This document shows, piece after piece, positions 24,937 through 32,865 of a stretch of 64,000 bases of DNA. The position numbers and the translations under genes were made by a program. The stretch covers positions 62,001 to 126,000 of the forward strand of contig NZ_JABUKC010000003.1 in the NCBI RefSeq assembly GCF_014595885.1, read 5' to 3'. Under the pieces are notes generated by a model. That model was given only the letters and a program-made list of their open reading frames with translations, was not told the DNA's origin and made no database searches. Within the stretch, counting starts at the first letter, position 1. Each line of letters opens with the position of its first letter. The stretch comes from Microcella alkalica (GTDB taxonomy: Bacteria; Actinomycetota; Actinomycetes; Actinomycetales; Microbacteriaceae).

Positions 24937-25551
24937 ATGACGGCTCTGCTGCAGGCGCTCGCCCGACCCGCGATGCCGCAGCGAGGGCTCGCGCTCGCCG
25001 TCGTCGCCCTCGCGCTCACCGTCGTCGGCGGGTGGGGGCCCTCGCTGCTGCTGGCGCTCGGCGCCCTCGACGCGAGCGATCAGGGTGCGCTCGTGCCCCT
25101 CTACCTCGGCGGCAGCGCCCTCGCGCTGCTTGGCCTCGTGCCGCTGCTGCTCGCCGTCGTGTCGCTCGTCGGCCGGCCCGCGCAGCCGCCGTGGCTGCTG
25201 GGCGTCGCGCTCGCGCTGCTGCTCGTGCGCCCGCTCGTGCTCGCGGTCGAGGCCGCGGCCGCGCCGCTCACCGTCGTGCCCCGCGAGCTCGCCCTGCCGC
25301 TGTTCCTCACGACCGCGATCGCGGCGGGCGTCGCGGCGGTCGCCCTGCTGCCGACGGCAGGGCCGGCGCGCCGGCCCGAGCGCATCGCCGTCGTCGGCGT
25401 CGCGGTCGCCGTCCTCGTCGGGCTCGCGCTGTTCGCGTACACGGGCACGATCGTGACCGTCGCCGCGATCGGTCTGGTGATCGCGCTCGCGCTGCGACTC
25501 AAGCGGCAGCGCGAGGATGCCCGGCTCGACGACGACGACACCGCCGGCTGA
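24937..25551 (+). CDS. Small integral membrane protein of unknown function
   Basis: 204 residues with about six hydrophobic segments: residues 17-45, 55-80, 88-105, 118-140, 150-170 and 172-188. A short charged tail follows (LKRQREDARLDDDDTAG). No domain is recognised. Leaderless start at 24937. It is convergent with the PTS IIB gene, 16 nt away. Paired with the preceding membrane gene by position and by an identical promoter core. Confidence 0.65.
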   Translation: MTALLQALARPAMPQRGLALAVVALALTVVGGWGPSLLLALGALDASDQGALVPLYLGGSALALLGLVPLLLAVVSLVGRPAQPPWLLGVALALLLVRPLVLAVEAAAAPLTVVPRELALPLFLTTAIAAGVAAVALLPTAGPARRPERIAVVGVAVAVLVGLALFAYTGTIVTVAAIGLVIALALRLKRQREDARLDDDDTAG

Positions 25552-25566
25552 CCGGGCGCCGCGACG

Positions 25567-25839
25567 TCAGCCGATCGCGGCCTCGAGCTTGCGGCTGAGC
25601 TCGTCGGTGTCGAAGTGGTTCTCGATCACGACGACGTCGGCGCGCGTGGCGCCGATCGCGTCGACGAACTCGGCGCTCGTGAGGATCACCTGCGCGTCGG
25701 CCGCGACCCTCGCGACCGAGCCGATGTCGGCGGCGACGACCGTCGCCGACAGGCCGAGGCGCTGCAGCACGCGCTCGGCGTTGACCTTGAGGATGCCGCT
25801 CGAGCCGATGCCGGCCCCGCAGATCGCGACGATCTTCAT
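25567..25839 (-). CDS. PTS system EIIB component (lactose/ascorbate type)
   Basis: 90 residues, a complete IIB domain. The N-terminal phospho-accepting loop is CGAGIGSSG with Cys7, followed by NAERVLQRLG and VVAADIGSVA, most like the ascorbate (UlaB/SgaB) and lactose IIB families. It normally passes phosphate from IIA to a sugar bound by a IIC membrane partner, but no IIC gene is found in the window. The ATG at 25839 is 13 nt from the stop of the IIA gene. Transcribed with IIA and adenosine deaminase. Confidence 0.85.
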   Translation of the reverse strand: MKIVAICGAGIGSSGILKVNAERVLQRLGLSATVVAADIGSVARVAADAQVILTSAEFVDAIGATRADVVVIENHFDTDELSRKLEAAIG

Positions 25840-25852
25840 CGGCCCGCCGCCG

Positions 25853-26305
25853 TCACGCGTGGTCCGAGCGCTCGAGGATGGCGCGCACGGCCTCACGGGT
25901 CGGCGCCTCGGCGACCGCGGTGATCGCGGCCGAGTCGTTGAAGGCGTTCGCGAGGGCCGCGACGGCCGCGAGGTGGACATCCGGCGCCACCCCGGCCAGG
26001 CCGATGACGACGCGCACCGGGTCGTTGTGGGCGTGCCCGAACTCGACCGGCTGCGCGAGCGTGACGACCGAGAGGCCGTCGGTGCGCACGTCGGCGCCGG
26101 GGCGGGCGTGCGCGAGCGCGAGGCCCGGCGCGATGACGATGTACGGCCCGTGGTCGTCGACCATGCGGAGCATCGCCTCGGTGTACTCGTGCGTGGTGCA
26201 GCCGCTGTCGACGAGGGCGTCGCCGGCGATCCGCACCGCCTCGCGCCAGTCGGCGGCGCGGGCGCGCAGCACGATGGCGCGGTCGGCGAGGGGAGGCAGG
26301 CTCAT
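25853..26305 (-). CDS. PTS system EIIA component (mannitol/ascorbate type)
   Basis: 150 residues of the PTS EIIA type-2 fold. The phospho-accepting His66 lies in GLALAHARPG, and the later segments VTLAQPVEFGHAHNDPV and IGLAGVAPDVHLAAVAALA are the usual family motifs. The ATG at 26305 overlaps the adenosine deaminase stop (ATGA), so production is coupled to a purine-salvage enzyme. With no IIC subunit beside it, it may use a IIC encoded elsewhere or act as a phosphorylation-dependent regulator. Confidence 0.88.
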   Translation of the reverse strand: MSLPPLADRAIVLRARAADWREAVRIAGDALVDSGCTTHEYTEAMLRMVDDHGPYIVIAPGLALAHARPGADVRTDGLSVVTLAQPVEFGHAHNDPVRVVIGLAGVAPDVHLAAVAALANAFNDSAAITAVAEAPTREAVRAILERSDHA

Positions 26306-27438
26306 TCGGCGATGTCACCCGCCATCGCGGCCTCGAACCCCTCGACGATGAGCTCGGCGAGCTCGGCGCGATCCTCGACGGGCAGGAACGCCGCCTCGGC
26401 CGCGTTGAGCTGCAGCGCGAGCAGGTCGTCGAGGTCGTAGCCGAAGGCCTCGGCGACGAGCGCGAGCTCGCGGCTCAGGGTCGTGCCGCTCATGAGGCGG
26501 TTGTCGGTGTTCACGGTGACGCGGAAGCCCAGCTGGTAGAAGAGGTCGAGCGGGTGGTCGACAATCTCGTCGCCCCACTGGGCGATCGCGCCGGTCTGCA
26601 GGTTCGAGCTCGGGCTCGCCTCGAGGGCGATGCCGCGATCCTTCACCCACTCGGCGAGCTCGCCGAGGCGCGCGTAGGTCGCCTCGCCCTCGGTCGTGAT
26701 CTCGATGTCCTCGGCCAGGCGCACGCCGTGGCCGAGGCGCAGCGCGCGACCGTCGAGCAGCGCCCCGCGGATCGACTCGAGACCGTCGGCCTCACCGGCG
26801 TGCACGGTGGCCGGGAAGAAGCTCGCGGCGAGATGGTCGAAGGCGTCGCGCAGCCGGCTGGGCGGGAAGCCCGCCTCCGCACCGGCGATGTCGAAGCCGA
26901 CGACGCCGTTGTCGCGGTGGCGCACGGCCAGCTCGGCGATCTCGAGGCCGCGGTCGGCGTGGCGCATGGCGCTCACGAGCTGACCGATGCGGATGCGGTG
27001 GCCGGCGGCGCGCGCCTCGGCCACGCCCGCCTCGATGCCGGCCTGCACCGCCTCCACGGTCTCGTCGAGGCTCAGGCCGCGCTCGAGGTGCTGCTCTGGA
27101 GCCCAGCGCAGCTCGCCCCACACGACGCCGTCCGCGGCGAGGTCGAGCACGGCCTCGCGGGCGACGCGCTCGAGGCCCTCCCGGGTCTGCATGACGGCGG
27201 TCGTGATCGCGAAGGTCTTCAGGTACTCCACGAGCGAGCCGGAGTTGCTCTTCTCGGCGAACCAGGCGCCGAGCTCGTCGGCGTCGGTGGTCGGCAGCTC
27301 GACGCCCGCGTCGGCGGCGAGCTCGACGATCGTCTGCGGCCGCAGCCCCCCGTCGAGGTGGTCGTGCAGCGACACCTTCGGCAGCGACTCGAGCACCACG
27401 TCGGTGCCGGGCAGGAGGGTCGTCGTCGCCGTCGTCAT
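26302..27438 (-). CDS. add: Adenosine deaminase
   Basis: 378 residues, TIM-barrel metal hydrolase converting (deoxy)adenosine to (deoxy)inosine. Zn ligands His25 and His27 in SLHDHLDGG, third His in ATVHAGEAD, the catalytic LGHGVRL, the substrate segment EASPSSNLQTGA and the late TVNTDNRLMSGT with the final Asp are visible. ATG at 27438. Its product would feed PNP (21054-21887). First gene of a three-gene operon with PTS IIA and IIB, divergent from the nucleoside hydrolase gene. Confidence 0.93.
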   Translation of the reverse strand: MTTATTTLLPGTDVVLESLPKVSLHDHLDGGLRPQTIVELAADAGVELPTTDADELGAWFAEKSNSGSLVEYLKTFAITTAVMQTREGLERVAREAVLDLAADGVVWGELRWAPEQHLERGLSLDETVEAVQAGIEAGVAEARAAGHRIRIGQLVSAMRHADRGLEIAELAVRHRDNGVVGFDIAGAEAGFPPSRLRDAFDHLAASFFPATVHAGEADGLESIRGALLDGRALRLGHGVRLAEDIEITTEGEATYARLGELAEWVKDRGIALEASPSSNLQTGAIAQWGDEIVDHPLDLFYQLGFRVTVNTDNRLMSGTTLSRELALVAEAFGYDLDDLLALQLNAAEAAFLPVEDRAELAELIVEGFEAAMAGDIAE

Positions 27439-27555
27439 GCCTCAAACCTACCGGTTCGTTACGGCTTCGTGATCATGCCGAGCGATGCTCCGGGGTGCGG
27501 TGACGGGCTCCCGTGCGGCGCGCGCGAGCGTGTCTGCGGGGCGGATGGTCGGCCC

Positions 27556-27561
27556 TAGGCT
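27556..27561 (+). promoter_or_regulatory. -10 box TAGGCT of the nucleoside hydrolase gene, leaderless
   Basis: TAGGCT ends 6 nt before the ATG at 27568, and there is no ribosome binding site. Confidence 0.6.
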
Positions 27562-27567
27562 CGGAGC

Positions 27568-28515
27568 ATGCCCGAGAAGATCATCCTCGACTGCGACCCC
27601 GGCCACGACGACGCCGTCGCCCTCCTGCTCGCCCACGGCTCCCCCGACATCGAGCTGCTCGCGGTCACGACCGTCATGGGCAATCAGACGATCGAGAAGG
27701 TCACGCGCAACGCGCTCGCCGTGGCGCGCGTGGCCGGCATCACCGACGTGCCGTTCGCGCGGGGTGCGCACCGACCGCTCGTGCGCGCGATCGAGACGGC
27801 GCCGAGCATCCACGGAGAATCGGGTCTCGACGGCCCCGTGCTGCCGGAACCGGCGATCGAGCTGGATGCCCGGCATGCCGTCGACCTCATCATCGACCGC
27901 GTCATGGCTCACGAGCCGGGCACCGTGACGCTCGTGCCCACCGGCGCACTCACGAACATCGCGCTCGCCGTGCGGAAGGAGCCCCGCATCGTCGAGCGCG
28001 TCAAGCAGGTCGTGCTCATGGGAGGCGGGGTGCACGTCGGCAACTGGAGCGCGGTGAGCGAGTTCAACATCGTCATCGACCCGGAGGCCGCGCACATCGT
28101 GTTCAACGAGCCGTGGCCGCTCGTGATGGTCGGGCTCGACGCGACCCACCAGGCGCTCGCGACCCCCGAGGTCGCGGCGCGCATCGCGGCCGTCGGTACC
28201 GGCCCGGCACGCTTCGTCGGCGAGCTGCTGGAGTTCTTCGGCCACACGTACAAAGACGCGCAGGGCTTCAACCACCCGCCCGTGCACGACCCGTGCGCGG
28301 TCGCCTACGTCATCGACCCGAGCATCATGCGCACCGTGCGCGCACCCCTCGACGTCGAGCTCACGGGCGCCCTCACCGTGGGCATGACCGTGGCCGACCT
28401 CCGTGCGCCGGCGCCCGAGGGCTGCACGACGAGCGTCGCGATGGATCTCGACAACGACCGCTTCTGGGCACTCGTCGTCGACGCGCTCGAGCGCATCGGC
28501 GAGGTGGAGCCGTAG
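27568..28515 (+). CDS. Nucleoside hydrolase (inosine-uridine preferring type)
   Basis: 315 residues. The Ca-binding N-terminus DCDPGHDDA (residues 8-16) is the family hallmark. VTTVMGNQT, GLDGP, ALTNIALAV, VLMGGG and the C-terminal HDPCAVAYV, which holds the last Ca-binding Asp, complete the active site. It hydrolyses the N-glycosidic bond of purine or pyrimidine ribonucleosides to ribose and base. Leaderless start. It is divergent from adenosine deaminase and convergent with thymidine phosphorylase, in the middle of the nucleoside salvage island. Confidence 0.92.
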   Translation: MPEKIILDCDPGHDDAVALLLAHGSPDIELLAVTTVMGNQTIEKVTRNALAVARVAGITDVPFARGAHRPLVRAIETAPSIHGESGLDGPVLPEPAIELDARHAVDLIIDRVMAHEPGTVTLVPTGALTNIALAVRKEPRIVERVKQVVLMGGGVHVGNWSAVSEFNIVIDPEAAHIVFNEPWPLVMVGLDATHQALATPEVAARIAAVGTGPARFVGELLEFFGHTYKDAQGFNHPPVHDPCAVAYVIDPSIMRTVRAPLDVELTGALTVGMTVADLRAPAPEGCTTSVAMDLDNDRFWALVVDALERIGEVEP

Positions 28516-28521
28516 GGGCTC

Positions 28522-29820
28522 CTAGGCCTCGACGACCCCCGCGATGAGCGGGCCGCCGGTCTGAACCTCGTCGCCCGCGTCACCGATGCGGTACCCGCCC
28601 TCGAGCGCCTCGAGGGCGCGATCGAAGCGCGCCGCCTCGTTGGTGTGCATCGTGAACAGCGGCTGGCCCTTCGTCACGGTGTCGCCGGGCTTCGCGTGCA
28701 GGTCGATGCCCGCGGCGTGGTCGACCGGGTCCTCCTTGCGCGCGCGGCCGGCGCCGAGGCGCCAGGCTGCGATGCCGAACGGCAGCGCGTGCTGCTCGAC
28801 GAGCACGCCGTCGCGGTCGGCCGTGACGACGTGGTGCTCGTTGGCCGTCGCCATGCGCGCACCCGGGTCGCCGCCCTGGGCGCGGATCATCGCGTTCCAC
28901 GTGTCCATCGCCTGCCCGTTCCGCAGGGCGCCCTCGACGTCGGCGTCGATGATGCCGGCGAGCTCGAGCATGTGGCGCGCGAGCGTCACGGTCAGCTCGA
29001 CGACGTCGGCGGGGCCCCCGCCGGCGAGCACCTCGACCGACTCGCGCACCTCGTTGGCGTTGCCGATGGCGAGCCCGAGCGGCACGTTCATGTTGGTGAG
29101 CACGGCGCGCGTGGCGACGCCGGCATCCTCACCGAGGCGCACCATGACCTTGGCGAGCTCGCGCGAGAGCTCGATGTCCTTCAGGAAGGCGCCCGAGCCG
29201 AACTTCACGTCGAGCACGAGCGCGGCCGTGCCCTCGGCGATCTTCTTCGACATGATCGAGGAAGCGATGAGCGGGATGCACTCGACCGTGCCGGTGATGT
29301 CGCGCAGCGCGTAGAGCTTGCCGTCGGCGGGGGCGAGGCCCGAGCCGGCGGCGCAGACGACCGCGCCGGCGCTCTCGAGCTGCGCCATCATCTCGTCGAC
29401 GGTGACGTTCGCGCGCCATCCGGGGATGCTCTCGAGCTTGTCGAGCGTGCCCCCCGTGTGGCCCAGCCCGCGGCCGGAGAGCTGCGGCACCGCGACGCCG
29501 AACGAGGCGACGAGCGGCGCCAGCGGCAGCGTGATCTTGTCGCCCACGCCGCCGGTCGAGTGCTTGTCCGTGGTCTTCTTCGACAGGCCGGAGAAGTCGA
29601 GGCGCGTGCCGGTCGCGACCATGGCGAGGGTCATGTCGCGCACCTCCTCGCGGCTCATGCCGTTGAGGAAGATCGCCATCGTCATGGCCGACATCTGCTC
29701 GTCGGCGACGTAGCCGCGCGTGTAGGCGTCGATCATCCACTGGATCTGCTCGGTGGTGAGGGCGCCCTTGTCGCGCTTGGTGCGGATGAGGTCGACGACG
29801 TCGAACGGCTCGACAGCCAT
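28522..29820 (-). CDS. deoA: Thymidine phosphorylase
   Basis: 432 residues. It converts thymidine or deoxyuridine and phosphate to base and deoxyribose-1-phosphate. The phosphate and pyrimidine site is seen as KHSTGGVGDK, SGRGLGHTGGTLDKLE and ITGTVECIPLIASSIMSKK; the C-terminal alpha-beta domain is complete (HTNEAARFD near the end). ATG at 29820 with AAGGAGA about 8 nt upstream. It follows cytidine deaminase by 23 nt, consistent with cytidine being deaminated first. Part of the leftward transcript that starts at the BMP lipoprotein gene. Confidence 0.93.
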   Translation of the reverse strand: MAVEPFDVVDLIRTKRDKGALTTEQIQWMIDAYTRGYVADEQMSAMTMAIFLNGMSREEVRDMTLAMVATGTRLDFSGLSKKTTDKHSTGGVGDKITLPLAPLVASFGVAVPQLSGRGLGHTGGTLDKLESIPGWRANVTVDEMMAQLESAGAVVCAAGSGLAPADGKLYALRDITGTVECIPLIASSIMSKKIAEGTAALVLDVKFGSGAFLKDIELSRELAKVMVRLGEDAGVATRAVLTNMNVPLGLAIGNANEVRESVEVLAGGGPADVVELTVTLARHMLELAGIIDADVEGALRNGQAMDTWNAMIRAQGGDPGARMATANEHHVVTADRDGVLVEQHALPFGIAAWRLGAGRARKEDPVDHAAGIDLHAKPGDTVTKGQPLFTMHTNEAARFDRALEALEGGYRIGDAGDEVQTGGPLIAGVVEA

Positions 29821-29843
29821 GGTGGTTCTCCTTTTGCGACGCC

Positions 29844-30287
29844 TCAGGCGCCGGTGTCGTGAGTGCCGTCGTGGAAGGCGGCCAGCGTGCGCGGCCCGAA
29901 CGCGTCGGGCAGCACCTCGTCGATCGTTCTGATGCCCGAGACGGTCTCGAGCAGCATGCCCTCCGCCGAGTGCTCGAACAGCAGCTGCCGACAGCGGCCG
30001 CACGGCATGAGGGCGCCGCCGTTGCCGTCGACGCACGTGAAGGCGACGAGCTTGCCCCCACCGGTCATGTGCAGGCTCGACACGAGCGCGCACTCGGCGC
30101 ACAGGGTGAGCCCGTAGGAGGCGTTCTCGACGTTGCAGCCGGAGATCACGCGACCGTCGTCGACGATCGCGGCGACCCCGACGGGGAACCTCGAGTACGG
30201 CACGTAGGCCTTCCGCATCGCCTCCATCGCGACGGCGCGCAGCGCGTCCCAGTCGATGGCGGCGGATGCTCCGCTCGCGTCGCTCAT
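29844..30287 (-). CDS. cdd: Cytidine deaminase
   Basis: 147 residues, the tetrameric short type. Zn site: Cys in LCAECALVSS with catalytic Glu, and PCGRCRQ carrying the other two Cys ligands; the substrate segment is GCNVENASYG. The ATG at 30287 is 5 nt after the stop of the upstream ABC permease gene. The enzyme turns imported cytidine and deoxycytidine into uridine and deoxyuridine for thymidine phosphorylase and related enzymes downstream. Confidence 0.93.
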   Translation of the reverse strand: MSDASGASAAIDWDALRAVAMEAMRKAYVPYSRFPVGVAAIVDDGRVISGCNVENASYGLTLCAECALVSSLHMTGGGKLVAFTCVDGNGGALMPCGRCRQLLFEHSAEGMLLETVSGIRTIDEVLPDAFGPRTLAAFHDGTHDTGA

Positions 30288-30292
30288 GCGCC

Positions 30293-31600
30293 CTAGGCCT
30301 TCAGATAGGGCTTGCCCGACGCCGCCGGGGGCCGCGAGAGGCCGACGAAGCCGGCAACCGCGACGATCGTGACGACGTACGGGAGCATGAGCATGAACTC
30401 GCTCGGCACCGGCGAGCCCACGATCGACAGGGTGGACTGCAGGTTCGTGGCGAAGCCGAAGAGCAGGGCGGCGAGCGTCGCCCGTATCGGATCCCATCGA
30501 CCGAAGATGACCGCCGCGAGGGCGATGAAGCCCGCGCCGTTGGTCATGTCCTTGCCGAACGAGCCGACCGCAGCGAGCGTGAAGAACGCCCCGCCGCCGC
30601 CGACGATCGCGCCGGCGAGCAGCACGTTCCAGAAGCGCGTGCCGCGCACGTTGATGCCGACGGTGTCGGCCGCGGTCGGGTGCTCGCCGACCGAGCGCAG
30701 GCGCAACCCCCAGCGAGTCTTGAACAGGCCGAACCAGACCAGGAAGATCGCGAGGTACATGAGGTAGACGATGATCGTCTGCCGGAACAGGATCGGCCCG
30801 AGCACGGGGATCTCGCTCAGCAGCGGCAGGGCGATGCGCTCGAACTTCTCGGGCGAGTTGAACGTCTCGGCGTTGGGCACCATGACGGTCGAGTACAGGA
30901 AGCTCGTCAGGCCGAGCACGAGCACGTTGAGCACGACGCCGACGATGACCTGGTCGACGAGGTACTTGATCGCGAACGCGGCGAGCACGAACGAGACGAG
31001 CGCGCCGGCGACCATGGCGCCGAGCAGGCCGACGAACGGGTTGCCCGTGAGCGTGGCGAGCATCGCGGCCATGAAGGCGCCGCCGAGCAGCTGGCCCTCG
31101 ATGGCGATGTTCACGACGCCGACGCGCTCGGAGATCACCCCGCCGAGCGAGCCGAAGATGAGCGGCGTGCTGACCGTGAGCGCCCCGGCGAGGAGGCCGA
31201 CGAGCGGCACCGTCGCGCCGGCAGCCGCCCAGGTGAGGAAGCCGACGACGAAGAGCACCGCGAACACGGTCGTGAGCCACAGGGGCACCTTGATCGCCGC
31301 GCGGGCCAGCAGGAAGGCGCCGACCGTCGCGGCGGCCATGAGGATCGCCACGACGATCGTCGTCTCGGCGAGCCCCAGCTCGAGCGGGGGCAGCTGGATC
31401 GCGTCACGACCCTCGGAGAGCCGGTAGCTCGTGATCGGGTTGCCGTCGACGTCGGGTCGCCCGACGACGAAGAACAGCACGATCGCGATGACGGTGAAGA
31501 TCGCGAACGCGATCGGCGCCTTCCAGCTGCGCACCGCGATCGACGCGGGGGCTCCCGGCGCGGAGGCCGTGGGGGCGGTGGTCAGGGGAGCAGCGGTCAC
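30293..31600 (-). CDS. ABC nucleoside transporter permease (second)
   Basis: 435 residues of the BPD_transp_2 permease family with about ten membrane segments. GSLGGVISERVGVVNIAIEG (residues around 155-174) is the diagnostic segment of nucleoside/BMP-linked permeases (NupQ/YufQ-like), and GLRLRSVGEHPTAADTVGI is the coupling-helix region that touches the ATPase. GTG start at 31600 overlapping the first permease stop (GTGA). An N-terminal extension of about 45 residues is rich in Ala, Thr and Pro. Pairs with the other permease to form the channel. Confidence 0.9.
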   Translation of the reverse strand: MTAAPLTTAPTASAPGAPASIAVRSWKAPIAFAIFTVIAIVLFFVVGRPDVDGNPITSYRLSEGRDAIQLPPLELGLAETTIVVAILMAAATVGAFLLARAAIKVPLWLTTVFAVLFVVGFLTWAAAGATVPLVGLLAGALTVSTPLIFGSLGGVISERVGVVNIAIEGQLLGGAFMAAMLATLTGNPFVGLLGAMVAGALVSFVLAAFAIKYLVDQVIVGVVLNVLVLGLTSFLYSTVMVPNAETFNSPEKFERIALPLLSEIPVLGPILFRQTIIVYLMYLAIFLVWFGLFKTRWGLRLRSVGEHPTAADTVGINVRGTRFWNVLLAGAIVGGGGAFFTLAAVGSFGKDMTNGAGFIALAAVIFGRWDPIRATLAALLFGFATNLQSTLSIVGSPVPSEFMLMLPYVVTIVAVAGFVGLSRPPAASGKPYLKA

Positions 31601-32865
31601 TTCGACACCTCCGCCTTGCGGGCGAGCTTGGGTGCGCGCCACTGGAAGCTGCCGTCGGGCGTCGGCAGTCGGAAGATGGCGCGCACGAGCGGCGGCGCCG
31701 CGATGAAGAGCACGATGAAGCTCTGCACGACGAGCACGATGTCGACGGGGATGCCCTCGGCGCTCTGCATCGTGAACGAGCCCGCCTTGAGCGCGCCGAA
31801 GAGGATGCCGGCGAAGAACACGCCCCACGGCTTCGACCGGCCCAACAGCGCCACCGTGATCGCGTCGAAGCCGATGCCGGCGTCGAGCCCGGCGGCGAAG
31901 CCGCCCGTGAAGGTGCCGAGCACCTGCTGCACGCCGGCGAGCCCGACGAGCGCGCCCGCGATGAGCATGACCTTGACGTAGACGCTCTTGACGTTGATGC
32001 CGGCCACCTGCGCCGCGTGCGGGTTCTCGCCGACGGCACGGAACTGGAAGCCCATGGCCGAGCGGTTGAGCAGGTACCAGACGTAGATGGTCGCCACGAT
32101 CACGAGGATGAAGCCGAGATCGAGGTTGTACTGCGGGCCGAGCAGGCTCGGGTACTGCGCCGACTCGAGGATCGGGCCCGACTTGGGGTTGTTCTGCCCG
32201 GGCGCCTGCAGCGCACCGGGGGTGCGCAGCAGGAACGACACGAGGTAGAAGGCGATGTAGTTGAGCATGATCGTGACGATCACCTCGTGCGCGCCGGTGC
32301 GCGCCTTCAGCAGACCGACGATGCCACCCCAGAGCGCGCCGCCGATGATGCCGACGACGAGGGCCACCACGAGGTGCAGCACGGGCGGCATCGGGATGTA
32401 GGCGCCGACGTAGCCCGCGGCGGCGGCGGCGATGAGCATCTGCCCGCGGCCACCGATGTTGAACAGGCCGACGCGGAACGCCAGGGCCACGCCGAGACCC
32501 GCCGCGATGAGCGGGGTCGCGAAGGTCAGCGTCTCGAGCAGCGGCCGGATCGCGATCGCGAAGCCCCGGTCGGTCTCGTAGTTGAAGACCGAGCCGCGGA
32601 AGAGCGCCGTGTACGCACCGCTGACCGCCTGCCAGGCCGCGCCGAGCGTGTCGCCGGGGCGGGCGAAGAAATAGCCCGAGGTCTCGGCGACTCGCTCGTC
32701 GGTGAGGATGATGAGGATGCCGCCGGCGACGAGGGCGAGCACGACCGCTAGCACCGAGATCGCGGCGGAGCCGCCGAGGATCTCGCGCATGATCTGGTTC
32801 GACCGGGGCGCGGCCGGCGTCTCGGGAGCTGCCGCGGGGGTCGCGGGGCTGGTCGTCGTGCTCAT
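31597..32865 (-). CDS. ABC nucleoside transporter permease (first)
   Basis: 422 residues of the BPD_transp_2 family (NupP/YufP-like). A first membrane segment near residues 35-55 and a long outer loop are followed by ATPLIAAGLGVALAFRVGLF and NIGGRGQMLIAAAAAGYVG, the conserved substrate-path region, and FRAVGENPHAAQVAGI, the ATPase-coupling segment. The ATG at 32865 overlaps the stop of the ATPase gene (ATGA). With its partner permease it should import purine and pyrimidine nucleosides delivered by the BMP lipoprotein. Confidence 0.9.
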   Translation of the reverse strand: MSTTTSPATPAAAPETPAAPRSNQIMREILGGSAAISVLAVVLALVAGGILIILTDERVAETSGYFFARPGDTLGAAWQAVSGAYTALFRGSVFNYETDRGFAIAIRPLLETLTFATPLIAAGLGVALAFRVGLFNIGGRGQMLIAAAAAGYVGAYIPMPPVLHLVVALVVGIIGGALWGGIVGLLKARTGAHEVIVTIMLNYIAFYLVSFLLRTPGALQAPGQNNPKSGPILESAQYPSLLGPQYNLDLGFILVIVATIYVWYLLNRSAMGFQFRAVGENPHAAQVAGINVKSVYVKVMLIAGALVGLAGVQQVLGTFTGGFAAGLDAGIGFDAITVALLGRSKPWGVFFAGILFGALKAGSFTMQSAEGIPVDIVLVVQSFIVLFIAAPPLVRAIFRLPTPDGSFQWRAPKLARKAEVSK

